This document shows positions 35,904 through 44,260 of a DNA stretch of 64,000 bases, one piece after another; within the stretch, counting starts at the first letter, position 1, and each line of letters opens with the position of its first letter. A program made the position numbers and the translations under genes. Location: positions 1 through 64,000 of the forward strand of contig CAYQMF010000019.1 of the NCBI GenBank assembly GCA_964418595.1, in the 5' to 3' direction. The notes beneath the pieces are model-generated. The model worked only from the letters and a program-made list of their open reading frames with translations. It ran no database searches and was not told the DNA's origin. The DNA is from CAYQMF01 sp964418595 (GTDB lineage: Bacteria > Planctomycetota > UBA1135 > UBA2386).

Positions 35904-37570
35904 GCGCGCGCCTCCCCACTCCGCCCGTGCAGGAGCGGCATCGCCAGGCTGACGGTGGTCCCGACGCCGGCCTCGCTGGTGATGTGCATCTGGCCGCCGA
36001 TGTCCGACACGATGCTCTTGCAGATCGCGAGCCCGAGTCCGCTCCCCGACGCCTTCGTGGTGTAGAAGGCCTCGCCCACGCGGCCCAGCTCCGCCGCGGT
36101 CATCCCGCAGCCGGTGTCGCGGACGGTGACCGCGACTGCCGCGCCGTCCTGCGCACCGGCCTCGACGCGCACGATGCCTTCGTCGGCCATCGCCTCGCAC
36201 GCGTTGCTCATCAAGTTGAGCAGGAGCCGCTCGAGGTCGTGCTGGGCGGCGGCCACCGGCGGCAGGTCTCCCGCCACGCTCGTCTCGATCTGCAGTCCGC
36301 GCCGCTCCGCCGAAACGCGCAGGATCGCGACCGCGTTCTCGATGGCCCTGGACACGTCGCCGTGGCGCGCACCGCGCCCGCCTGCCCCCTTCGCGAAGGC
36401 GAGCATCCCGGCGAACACGCGCCGGCACACCGCCATCGCCGCCTCGATCCGCTCGAGGTCCACCATCAAGGTCTCGCGGCGCACCTCGCCGTCCCGCAGC
36501 TCGGCCTGGATCTGTTGGGCGATGGGCAGCACGGCGCCCAGCGCGTTGTTGACGTCGTGCGCGACGCCGCGGGCCAGGTCCACCATGGCGTGCTCGCGCT
36601 CCGCGCGCACCACCGCCTCCCGCAGGGTCTCCGCCGTCTGGGCATTCCCCAGTGCGATGGTGGCCTGTGGCACGAACCCCTGCAGCAGGTCCGCCTCGTA
36701 CGCGCCGAGCGTGCTGGGCTCGACGCCCGCCAGGCGCACGATGCCCAGCGCGCGGCCGCTGCGGTCGGTGAGGGGCGCGAGCAGGATGCAGCCCGCCGCG
36801 GGCGCGTCCGGCCCGAAGTCGAGGGCGGCGAACAGTTCCTCCGGGATCGGCGGTCCCGCCACGACCCATCCGGATGGGTCGCGGACGACGTTCGTGACCG
36901 CGCCGCGTGCGAACTGGCGAAGCGCGTCGGGCGAGACCTCGACGCGCGCGCCGATGCGCAGGCTCTTGCGCTTCGACCACGCCACCTGCTCCGCCGCGAG
37001 GCGCAGGCGCCCGGCGCCGTCATCGACGTACAAGGTCGCGGAGTGGTCGTACCCGGTGAGCTGCCGGAGTCCGTGCAGGATCTGGTAGCAGAGGTCCTGC
37101 GGGCGGAGCTGCGCGGTGATCTTGCGGTCGATCCGTTCGCGCACCTCGGCAGCACGCTCCTGGTCGAAGACGCGCAGCCGCTCGGCGATCAGGTTCGCCA
37201 GGGCAACGACGCCATCGCCCTCGCCACGCGCGAACGGAACCGCGGCGTCGAGCACCAGCACGCCCCAGCGACGACGGCGACGCTCGACCGGGGCGAGCAG
37301 GCGCGTGGGTCCGGGGCGCGGCCACTCGCCGGCGTGCAGGTACGCCGCCACCGAGGCCTCGACGGTCGCGGGCGAGGCCGGCGTGCCCCACACGCGTTCC
37401 GCGCCACCGCCGCGCGCGACCGCCCACAGCGCGACGGCGTCGGAGCGGAAAACGGTGGCGGCCTCGCGCAGGGCGAGGCTGACGACACCGCGCTCCGTGC
37501 GGACGTCGGCGAGGCGACGGCGGAGCGCGGCCTCGAAGCGCAGCAGCTCGATCTCTCGCTCGGGCGACAT
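35900..37570 (-). CDS. GAF-domain sensor histidine kinase
   Basis: 556 residues, cytoplasmic (no membrane segment). Two GAF-like regions (about 10-130 and 155-305) precede the DHp domain with H338 in ARGVAHDVNNALG. The catalytic domain has N-box NLMSNACEA, G1 VRDTGCGM, F-box YTTKASGSGLGL and G2 GVGTTVSLAMP, all intact. It should phosphorylate the receiver-PP2C protein encoded immediately downstream with a 4-base overlap. The start ATG at 37568-37570 follows a frame rich in unlikely residues upstream. The divergent gene is a Ser/Thr kinase. Confidence 0.92.
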   Translation of the reverse strand: MSPEREIELLRFEAALRRRLADVRTERGVVSLALREAATVFRSDAVALWAVARGGGAERVWGTPASPATVEASVAAYLHAGEWPRPGPTRLLAPVERRRRRWGVLVLDAAVPFARGEGDGVVALANLIAERLRVFDQERAAEVRERIDRKITAQLRPQDLCYQILHGLRQLTGYDHSATLYVDDGAGRLRLAAEQVAWSKRKSLRIGARVEVSPDALRQFARGAVTNVVRDPSGWVVAGPPIPEELFAALDFGPDAPAAGCILLAPLTDRSGRALGIVRLAGVEPSTLGAYEADLLQGFVPQATIALGNAQTAETLREAVVRAEREHAMVDLARGVAHDVNNALGAVLPIAQQIQAELRDGEVRRETLMVDLERIEAAMAVCRRVFAGMLAFAKGAGGRGARHGDVSRAIENAVAILRVSAERRGLQIETSVAGDLPPVAAAQHDLERLLLNLMSNACEAMADEGIVRVEAGAQDGAAVAVTVRDTGCGMTAAELGRVGEAFYTTKASGSGLGLAICKSIVSDIGGQMHITSEAGVGTTVSLAMPLLHGRSGEARA

Positions 37571-37689
37571 GGATGAGGACGGCCGGGACTCGGCGCCGGC
37601 GGGGGGGAGAATAATCCCCGACGCGGACGCAACTCGCCACGCTGTAATCTCCCGTGCTCGCCGACACGCTCTGCCTGAAGCCCTCCTCG
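37571..37689. promoter_or_regulatory. Divergent promoter region between histidine kinase and Ser/Thr kinase operons
   Basis: The 119-base gap must contain both promoters. It holds an unusually AT-rich pocket in an inverted repeat GGGGA-GAATAA-TCCCC at 37604-37619, which could supply a -10-like element or an operator serving both directions. A second AT-richer patch, CTGTAATCT, lies nearer the rightward gene. Assignments are by eye only. Confidence 0.35.
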
Positions 37690-39078
37690 ATGTCGAACGA
37701 CCCACGAGCCCCGCGCCCCGATGCGATCGATTGGGAGTCGTTCTACGCCAACTACCGCAAGCCCGGCTACGTGCACGGCTACGAGATCCTCGCCAAACTC
37801 GGAGCGGGCGCCTTCGGCATCGTGTTCAAGGCCCGCAAGCAGTCGATCGGGAAGGACTACGCCATCAAGTTCCTGAAGGTCGACGACGCCGCCGTCCGCG
37901 ACGCCGTGATCCACGAGCTGGACACCGTCCGCCTGTTCGCGCAGATCGACGCCCCCAACCTCGTGTCGATCGAGGACATGGGGCACGTCGACGGGATCCC
38001 GTACATCGTGATGGGCTACGCCGGCGACGAGACCCTGGCGCGCGTGCTGCAGACCGGGCGACTCACGCGGGAGGCGGCACTGCGGATCTTCGTGCAGGTC
38101 GCACGCGGGGTGCAGGCGCTGCACGCGCGCATGCTGGTGCACTTCGACATCAAGCCCGCCAACATCTACCTCAAGGACGACGTGGCCCGGGTCGGCGACT
38201 ACGGGCTCAGCAAGCTGGTGACCGCGTCGCGGCGGTCGCTGTCGTTCGGCCGCGGCACCGCGTACTACATGGCACCGGAGGTGTTGCAGCGGCAGGGCGA
38301 CCACCGCAGTGACATCTACTCGCTCGGGATCCTGTTGTACGAGTGCCTGCTCGGCGAGGTGCCGTTCCGCGGCGAGACCGAGTGGGAGGTCCTCAAGCAG
38401 CACGAGACCAAGGCTCCCCCCTACCCGGCCTCGCTCGCACCGCAGGACCGCGCCGTGCTCGAGGCGTGCCTCGCCAAGGACCCCGACCAGCGCGTCCAGA
38501 GCGTCGAGGCGCTGCTGGCGATGATCACCGGCGACGCCGGCGCGCGCGTCGAAGCACCCACACCGGCGACCGCGAGTCCCGCTCCCCGCCACATCTCCGG
38601 CGCACCCTTCCAGCCCAAGCGGCGCCACCATCGCACCGGCCTCGTCGGCGTGGCCGTGTTCTTCCTCGTCGCCCTCGCGTTCGGCGTCTTCAAGGCGCGC
38701 GACTTGCGACGCGATAGCCTCGATGCCGCGCGCCGGGCCCAGGCGGAGGTCGAACTGGCGAAACAGGCGGCGCTGGCGGCGGCGTCCCGCGAAGCGCAAC
38801 GTACGCGCGCGGTGATCGACCACGCGACGGCGCCCGTCCTTCCAACCGTGCCGGTCGTCGCGCCCCCCACCGCACCGTCGACACAGACCCTGGTGATCCA
38901 GGCCTTCCTGAAGACCCTCCGCCACGTCGACACCGGCCGACTCAAGGGTCGCGACCCGCTCGCGGAGGCGATCGTCGAGATGGTGAAGGCGAGCCTCGAG
39001 AACGAGGACGTGCGGCGCTCCTGGTGGGATGCCCTCGAGGCCGTCCTGCCGCGACCCGAGCCGGAACGCTCGCGCTGA
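37690..39078 (+). CDS. Membrane Ser/Thr protein kinase, non-RD variant
   Basis: 462 residues. The Hanks-type kinase domain (about 33-285) has the glycine loop GAGAFGIV (38-45), K60 in AIK, the catalytic loop H151-F-D153-I-K155, D170-Y-G in place of DFG, YYMAPE and DIYSLGILLYE. The Arg that normally precedes the catalytic Asp is Phe, making it a non-RD kinase, usually not dependent on activation-loop phosphorylation. A single transmembrane helix (about 315-335) is followed by an Ala/Glu-rich, possibly coiled segment and about 90 residues of unknown fold outside the membrane. It heads an operon with FHA and Clp-like genes. The start ATG 37690 is preferred over an upstream in-frame start at 37654. 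Confidence 0.9.
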   Translation: MSNDPRAPRPDAIDWESFYANYRKPGYVHGYEILAKLGAGAFGIVFKARKQSIGKDYAIKFLKVDDAAVRDAVIHELDTVRLFAQIDAPNLVSIEDMGHVDGIPYIVMGYAGDETLARVLQTGRLTREAALRIFVQVARGVQALHARMLVHFDIKPANIYLKDDVARVGDYGLSKLVTASRRSLSFGRGTAYYMAPEVLQRQGDHRSDIYSLGILLYECLLGEVPFRGETEWEVLKQHETKAPPYPASLAPQDRAVLEACLAKDPDQRVQSVEALLAMITGDAGARVEAPTPATASPAPRHISGAPFQPKRRHHRTGLVGVAVFFLVALAFGVFKARDLRRDSLDAARRAQAEVELAKQAALAAASREAQRTRAVIDHATAPVLPTVPVVAPPTAPSTQTLVIQAFLKTLRHVDTGRLKGRDPLAEAIVEMVKASLENEDVRRSWWDALEAVLPRPEPERSR

Positions 39079-39168
39079 ATCAGGCGGCGACGACGAGAAC
39101 TCGGAACGCCGCAACCGTCGCCGGTTCGAGGGCCGCTATGATCCGGCCCCCCCCTCACGAACCGCACG

Positions 39169-39570
39169 ATGGTGAAGGAAACCAAGCAAGCCCGTGGCCA
39201 GATCGATCCCTCGGCCACCGTGATCTACGACACGCAACCCAGGCGCCGCCGCGAGGCGGGCGCCGATGACAGTTGCTGCATCTGCCTCGAGGTCGTCGGC
39301 GGTCCGATGGACGGCGAGGTCCGCCGCGTCGCGAAGGCGATCGTGACCATGGGTCGCTCGGAGAACAACGACTTCGCGCTGCCGCAGGACCCCATGGTGT
39401 CCGCAACCCACGCGCGCATCGTGCGCGAGGGCGAGCACTTCTGGCTCGAGGACCTCGGCAGCCGCAACGGCACGTACTTCGGCGACGAACGCCTGCGGGC
39501 CCGCTCCCTCATCGCCCCCGGGACCACCTTCGTCGTGGGTCGGACCAGCCTCGAGTTCACGCCGCGATGA
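39169..39570 (+). CDS. FHA-domain protein
   Basis: 133 residues. After a charged lead with DPSATVIYDTQP, containing threonine that the neighbouring kinase could target, the FHA domain runs from about 40 to 130. Phosphothreonine-binding landmarks are GRS (62-64), SATHARI and SRNGT with N100. FHA modules bind pThr peptides, so this small protein probably links the upstream kinase to the Clp-like ATPase. Its stop overlaps the Clp start (ATGA). Confidence 0.92.
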   Translation: MVKETKQARGQIDPSATVIYDTQPRRRREAGADDSCCICLEVVGGPMDGEVRRVAKAIVTMGRSENNDFALPQDPMVSATHARIVREGEHFWLEDLGSRNGTYFGDERLRARSLIAPGTTFVVGRTSLEFTPR

Positions 39571-41831
39571 CCATGAAGTTGCCACGCCTGTCCCGCGCCG
39601 CGGAGCGGCTCATCACCGCCGCCGCCGACGAGAGCACCCGCCTCGAGCACCACTACCTCGGCGTCGAACACCTGGTCCTCGGGCTCAGCCGCGACCCCGA
39701 GTCCCCGCTCGCCAAGACCTTCGCCGCCCAGAGCCTCGACCTGGCCGAGTACCGCGATCTGCTCGAGAAGCGCACGGTCAAGATCGAGCACCGGCCCTGG
39801 GGCAACGACCTGATCTTCACCCCGCGCTGCCGGCACGTGATCCTGCTCGCCAGCCGCATCGCGTCGAAGGGCGGCGCCAGCGAAGTCGAACCCCCGCACA
39901 TCCTCGAAGCGATCTTCCGCGAGGGCCAGAGCGTGCCGATCCGCCTCATGCGGACCCTCGACATCGACCCCGTCGAGCTGCGCGACGCGCTCCTCGAGCG
40001 GGAGGACCCCGAGCCCTCCCCCGAGAGCGACACCCCGCTCCTCGACCGCTTCGGTCGCGACCTCACCGCGATGGCGCGCCTCGGCCGCCTGTCCCCGGTG
40101 ATCGGCCGCGACACCGAACTCGATCTCCTGGCGCAGGTGCTGCTGCGCAAGAACAAGAACAACCCCGTGCTCGTCGGCGAGGCCGGCGTCGGCAAGACCG
40201 CCGTCGTCGAGGGCCTTGCGCGCCGCTTCGCTTCGCCGAGCTGTCCCGAACCCCTGCGCGGCTCGCGCATCGTCGAGCTGTCGGTGGGCTCCCTCGTGGC
40301 CGGCACCAAGTTCCGCGGCGAGTTCGAGGAGCGTCTGCTCGGCATCGCCAAGGAAGCGGAGCTGCACCCCAACATCATCCTGTTCCTCGACGAGATCCAC
40401 ACCCTCGTCGGCGCCGGCGCGGGCTCCGGGGACTCGCTGGATGCGTCGAACATCTTCAAGCCGTCGCTGGCCCGCGGCGACCTGCGCTGCGTGGGTGCCA
40501 CGACCGTCGAGGAGTACCGGCGCCACATCGAGAAGGATCCCGCGCTCGATCGCCGCTTCGAGAAGATCATGGTCGAGGAGCCGACGCCGCGGCAGGCGCT
40601 GGAGATCCTCGAGGGGGTCGCCGAGAGCCTGGAGGACCATCACGGCGTGCGCATCGCCCGTGACGCGCTGCAGGCCGCGGTGGACCTCACTGTCAAGCAC
40701 GTCCTCGACCGGCAGTTGCCCGACAAGGCCCTCGATGCGCTCGACCAGAGCTGCGCGCGCCGCCGCCTCCAACAGTTCGCGCATCCCGCCGAGAAGCGCG
40801 ACCCCACGCCCACCATCGGCGCGGAGGACATCACACAGACCGTGTCGCAGTGGACTGGCATCCCCTTGCGCAAGCTGACGGAGGAGGCCACCCGCAACCT
40901 GCTGACCCTCGAGCCCGACCTGCGGGCGCGCGTCATCGGCCAGGACCACGCCGTCAAGGTCGTGGCCCGGGCGATCCTCACGGCCAAGGCCGGGCTCAAC
41001 GCGCCCAACCGCCCGCTCGGCGTGTTCCTGTTCCTGGGCCCCACTGGCGTCGGCAAGACGGAGCTCGCCAAGAGCCTGGCCCACGTCCTGTTCGGCGACG
41101 AGAAGCGGCTCGTGCGCTTCGACATGTCGGAGTTCACGGAGCCGCACTCGGTGTCGAAGCTCATCGGCGCCCCGCCCGGCTACATCGGGCACGAGCGCGA
41201 GGGGCAGCTCATCTCGGCCCTGCGCACCCACCCGCACAGCATCGTGCTCTTCGACGAGGTCGAGAAGGCGCACCCGCAGGTCTTCGATCTGTTCCTGCAG
41301 ATCTTCGACGACGGCCGGCTGTCGGGCGCGCACGGCAAGACCGCGGACTTCTCGCAGGCCGTGGTGATCCTCACGTCCAACATCGACCCGAGCCCCGACG
41401 TGCGCGCGGCGGTGGGCTTCGGCAAGCAGGCGCAGGAAGCCGCGCCGACCGATCCCCGCAAGGGCCTGAGCCAGTTCTTCCGCCCCGAGCTCGTCAACCG
41501 CATCGACGAGGTCGTGCAGTTCCACCGTCTCGATCGCAGCTCCCTGCGCCGGATCATCGACCGCTACATCCACGCCATCGAGCAGTTGCTGGCGTCACGC
41601 CGCGTGCACCTGCAGCTCGACGAGTCGGCCTACGATCACCTGATCGAGCTGGGCGAGAGCGCGGAATACGGCGCGCGCGAACTCCGCCGGGTCGTCGATC
41701 ACTCGCTGCGCCAGCCGCTGGCCGAAGAGCTCCTTCGTCGCGGCGGCGATGGCACGGGGGGCACGATCCGGGTCCGCGTGCAGAAGGGGCAGATCACCTT
41801 CACGACCACCGAGGAAAGCGCGGCGGGCTGA
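39567..41831 (+). CDS. ClpA/ClpC-like double AAA+ unfoldase
   Basis: 754 residues of the Hsp100/Clp family. The N-terminal Clp repeat region (1-145, including HHYLGVEHLVLGL) precedes D1 with Walker A GEAGVGKT (204-211) and Walker B D275/E276 (LFLDEIH), and D2 with GPTGVGKT (491-498) and D563/E564 (LFDEVEK). The long middle coiled domain of ClpB is absent, and a VGFG tetrapeptide at 616-619 sits where ClpA/ClpC carry the ClpP-docking loop. Partnering with ClpP is therefore plausible (inference). ClpV of type VI secretion is the other relative found with FHA and kinase genes, but no secretion genes are nearby. Confidence 0.88.
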   Translation: MTMKLPRLSRAAERLITAAADESTRLEHHYLGVEHLVLGLSRDPESPLAKTFAAQSLDLAEYRDLLEKRTVKIEHRPWGNDLIFTPRCRHVILLASRIASKGGASEVEPPHILEAIFREGQSVPIRLMRTLDIDPVELRDALLEREDPEPSPESDTPLLDRFGRDLTAMARLGRLSPVIGRDTELDLLAQVLLRKNKNNPVLVGEAGVGKTAVVEGLARRFASPSCPEPLRGSRIVELSVGSLVAGTKFRGEFEERLLGIAKEAELHPNIILFLDEIHTLVGAGAGSGDSLDASNIFKPSLARGDLRCVGATTVEEYRRHIEKDPALDRRFEKIMVEEPTPRQALEILEGVAESLEDHHGVRIARDALQAAVDLTVKHVLDRQLPDKALDALDQSCARRRLQQFAHPAEKRDPTPTIGAEDITQTVSQWTGIPLRKLTEEATRNLLTLEPDLRARVIGQDHAVKVVARAILTAKAGLNAPNRPLGVFLFLGPTGVGKTELAKSLAHVLFGDEKRLVRFDMSEFTEPHSVSKLIGAPPGYIGHEREGQLISALRTHPHSIVLFDEVEKAHPQVFDLFLQIFDDGRLSGAHGKTADFSQAVVILTSNIDPSPDVRAAVGFGKQAQEAAPTDPRKGLSQFFRPELVNRIDEVVQFHRLDRSSLRRIIDRYIHAIEQLLASRRVHLQLDESAYDHLIELGESAEYGARELRRVVDHSLRQPLAEELLRRGGDGTGGTIRVRVQKGQITFTTTEESAAG

Positions 41832-41840
41832 ACTCGCTGC

Positions 41841-41966
41841 CTACCGCCCTGGTCCCGGCAGGTGCGTGAGCGCCAGGAGCACCAGGGCCAGGAAGAAGCA
41901 CGCCAGCGTCAACAGCACGCGGTCGAGCCCCAGATCGTCGAGTCGGTCGGTGTGCAGGTCGGACAT
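41841..41966 (-). CDS. Small single-pass membrane protein (41 residues)
   Basis: The ATG at 41964-41966 with GAGG 7 bases upstream opens a 41-residue frame: polar N-terminus MSDLHTDRLDDLGLDR, one hydrophobic helix (VLLTLACFFLALVLLALTHL) and PGPGR at the end. It is not antisense to another gene: it fills the gap between the Clp-like and radical SAM genes. The polar lead, clean helix and positioned Shine-Dalgarno favour a real gene. Function unknown. Confidence 0.5.
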   Translation of the reverse strand: MSDLHTDRLDDLGLDRVLLTLACFFLALVLLALTHLPGPGR

Positions 41967-42087
41967 GGGAACCTCGGCCCCATAGCGCCGACCGCCGGGT
42001 CGGCGTCTCAGCCACGCGCCTGCTCCCGGCGCGCCCTGACGAAGACGCTTGTCTTCCTTCGCCGCCGTCCGCGGCTACGCTCGAGCC

Positions 42088-43206
42088 GTGCTGCGCCCGG
42101 TCGCCAACCCGCCCAACCCCTGGTCCTCGCGACACGTCGACCTCCTCGAGCCCGCGCCAGACGCGCGTCTCGAGGTGTACGAGGAAGACGCCAAGAGCAT
42201 CGTCTCGACCAACGACAGTGAAGACGTCCCGTTCTCCTACAGCGTCAACCCGTACCGCGGCTGCTTCCATGCCTGCGCGTACTGCTACGCCCGCCCGACG
42301 CACCAGTACCTCGGCTTCGGCGCCGGCACCGACTTCGACCGCCGCATCGTCGTGAAGCGAAACGCCGCTGCCCTTCTCGACGCTGCGCTGCGGCGGCGCG
42401 GCTGGCAGCGCGACGTGCTCGCGTTCTCGGGCGTCACCGACTGCTACCAGCCGCTGGAGGCGAGCTACGGCCTCACGCACTCATGCCTCGAGGTCTGCCT
42501 CCGGCACGAGAACCCGGTGGGAGTCATCACCAAGAGCGCGCTGGTCGAGCGCGACGCGGCCCTGCTGGAGCGGCTCGCTCGCGTGGCGGGCGCGCGCGTC
42601 TGGTTCAGCGTGCCGTTCGCCGATCCGGCGCTTGCCCGGGCGATCGAACCGTCCGCGCCCGCGCCGGCGCGGCGACTCGCGGCGATGCGCACCCTCGCCG
42701 CCGCGGGCGTGCCGGTCGGCGTCGCGTTCGCGCCGCTCATTCCCGGGCTCAACGACGACCAGATCCCCGGCGTGCTCACGGCCGCGCGGGAGGCCGGCGC
42801 CAAGGCTGCGTTCCGCGTCGCGCTTCGGCTGCCCGGGGAGGTCTCTGAGGTGTTCTTCGTCCGGCTGCGCGAGGCACTCCCGGCACGCGCTGTGCGAGTC
42901 GAGCATGCGATCCGCGAGATGCGCGGCGGACGCGTGAACGACCCGCGCGCGGGACATCGCATGCGGGGCGAGGGACCGCGCTTCGCCGCCGCGGCGCGCC
43001 TCTTCGACCTGACCTGTCGCCGGCTCGGCCTCGCCACCGGCGAACGCGCGGCCCGACCCCTCGGTCCCCGGCACGGCTGGGCGCGCCCCGCCCTCCCGCA
43101 ACAGGGCACCCTCTTTCCAACCGGCTCAGCGGCTCCGCGCGAGCCGCACGGTGACCCACGCGAGCCATCCGCCGATCGGCACCCCGAGGAACACGAAGAA
43201 GGGTAG
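42088..43206 (+). CDS. PA0069-family radical SAM protein (SplB-like)
   Basis: 372 residues from GTG 42088; the N-terminus RPVANPPNPW and FSYSVNPYRGC are diagnostic for the PA0069/Rv2578c family. The radical SAM cluster cysteines are C59, C63 and C66 (GCFHACAYC, C-x3-C-x2-C). LAFSGVTDCYQPLE and GVAFAPLIPGLND belong to the TIM barrel. The family resembles spore photoproduct lyase in the core but has no established reaction. The last 30 residues are low-complexity and overlap the convergent membrane-protein gene by 81 bases, so the tail may be non-essential. A TTG at 42049 is an alternative start. Confidence 0.9.
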   Translation: MLRPVANPPNPWSSRHVDLLEPAPDARLEVYEEDAKSIVSTNDSEDVPFSYSVNPYRGCFHACAYCYARPTHQYLGFGAGTDFDRRIVVKRNAAALLDAALRRRGWQRDVLAFSGVTDCYQPLEASYGLTHSCLEVCLRHENPVGVITKSALVERDAALLERLARVAGARVWFSVPFADPALARAIEPSAPAPARRLAAMRTLAAAGVPVGVAFAPLIPGLNDDQIPGVLTAAREAGAKAAFRVALRLPGEVSEVFFVRLREALPARAVRVEHAIREMRGGRVNDPRAGHRMRGEGPRFAAAARLFDLTCRRLGLATGERAARPLGPRHGWARPALPQQGTLFPTGSAAPREPHGDPREPSADRHPEEHEEG

Positions 43207-43464
43207 CGGCCCGTGTTCGCGGCTCGCCTCCACGACGACGAGCCGGAACAGGGCGAGCGACGCGAGGGCGAGCGCGGCGAACGTCGCGGCCGCTACGAGG
43301 TCGACGCGACGCGCCTGGCGCGGACTGCGACCGCCCATCACCGCGAGCAGCACCCACAGGACCACCAGCACCGACGCCAAGCCGGCGCAGATCATCGCAA
43401 TCACGAGCACGGCGAGGAGTCTACGGAGCGTGGGGCGTCGGACGGTCCCTCGCTCCCCGTGCAC
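43126..43464 (-). CDS. Small three-helix membrane protein
   Basis: 112 residues from a GTG at 43462-43464. Three hydrophobic segments are clear: LLAVLVIAMICAGLASVLVV, LVAAATFAALALASLALF and LPFFVFLGVPIGGWLAWV. The loops are rich in arginine. It converges on and overlaps the radical SAM gene by 81 bases, which lowers confidence in the last 27 residues of either frame, but the regular hydrophobic pattern argues that this frame is real. Family not recognised. A later start is possible. Confidence 0.55.
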   Translation of the reverse strand: MHGERGTVRRPTLRRLLAVLVIAMICAGLASVLVVLWVLLAVMGGRSPRQARRVDLVAAATFAALALASLALFRLVVVEASREHGPLPFFVFLGVPIGGWLAWVTVRLARSR

Positions 43465-43511
43465 GCCGAGAAAAGGGGACCCGGGCGACCCGGCGCGCCG
43501 CGTCTCTTGGT

Positions 43512-44237
43512 ATGCACGGGGCAGTGAACGACCGCCTCTACTTCCGTCAGCTCCTCGCCGGCCGCGACTTCGCGCGCAGCAACCCCATCGCCGGCCAGAT
43601 GGTCAACTTCGTGTACCTCATCGGCGATCGCTCGACGCGCGAGGCGGTCGTCGTCGACCCTGCGTACGCGATCCGCGACCTCGTCACGCTGACCGAGGCC
43701 GACGACATGCGCCTCGTCGGGGCGCTGGCGACCCACTACCACCCCGACCACGTCGGCGGCGACCTGTTCGGGCACGACATCGAGGGCGTGCGCGAACTGC
43801 TCGAGCTACGGCCCGTGAAGGTCCACGTCCAACGCGACGAGGCGCCGTGGGTGAAGCGCATGACCGGGGCGGGTGACACCGATCTCGCGCTGCACGACAG
43901 TGGCGACAAGGTCGCGGTCGGCGGTATCGACATCCAGCTCATCCACACGCCGGGCCACACGCCGGGATCCCAGTGCTTCCTGGTCGACGGCCGCCTCGTC
44001 GCCGGCGACACCCTGTTCCTGCAGGGCTGTGGCCGCACCGATCTCCCCGGCGGCGACCCCAAGCAGATGTACCTGAGCCTCACCCAGCGCCTGGCCAAGG
44101 TTCCCGACGACACCGTGCTCTACCCCGGGCACCTCTACTCCGAGGCGACGCACGCAACGTTGGCGCAGACGCGCCGCGACAACTTCGTGTTCAAGCCCCG
44201 CACCGAGCGCGAGTGGTTGAGCATGTTCGGTGCCTGA
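43512..44237 (+). CDS. MBL-fold metallo-hydrolase, glyoxalase II/persulfide-dioxygenase-like
   Basis: 241 residues. The metallo-beta-lactamase ligands are complete: H75, H77, D79, H80 (THYHPDHVGG), H149 (HTPGHTPGS), D166 (AGDTLF) and H207 (LYPGHLY). The order and the C-terminal KPRTEREWLSMF end resemble the glyoxalase II and rhodanese-free ETHE1-like groups, which hydrolyse glutathione thioesters or oxidise persulfides. Which reaction applies cannot be decided from sequence. It is cytoplasmic, with ATG 43512. It converges on the GT2-FemAB gene 23 bases away. Confidence 0.9.
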   Translation: MHGAVNDRLYFRQLLAGRDFARSNPIAGQMVNFVYLIGDRSTREAVVVDPAYAIRDLVTLTEADDMRLVGALATHYHPDHVGGDLFGHDIEGVRELLELRPVKVHVQRDEAPWVKRMTGAGDTDLALHDSGDKVAVGGIDIQLIHTPGHTPGSQCFLVDGRLVAGDTLFLQGCGRTDLPGGDPKQMYLSLTQRLAKVPDDTVLYPGHLYSEATHATLAQTRRDNFVFKPRTEREWLSMFGA

Positions 44238-44260
44238 GACGCCTCCTGCCGCCGCAGGGA

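Noticed and set aside
37690..41831. Reading the kinase, FHA and Clp genes as part of a type VI secretion cluster
   Set aside because: No sheath, tube, baseplate, VgrG or membrane-complex gene is in the window. The Clp protein has the ClpA/ClpC-like VGFG loop, unlike ClpV. It stays as an alternative only.
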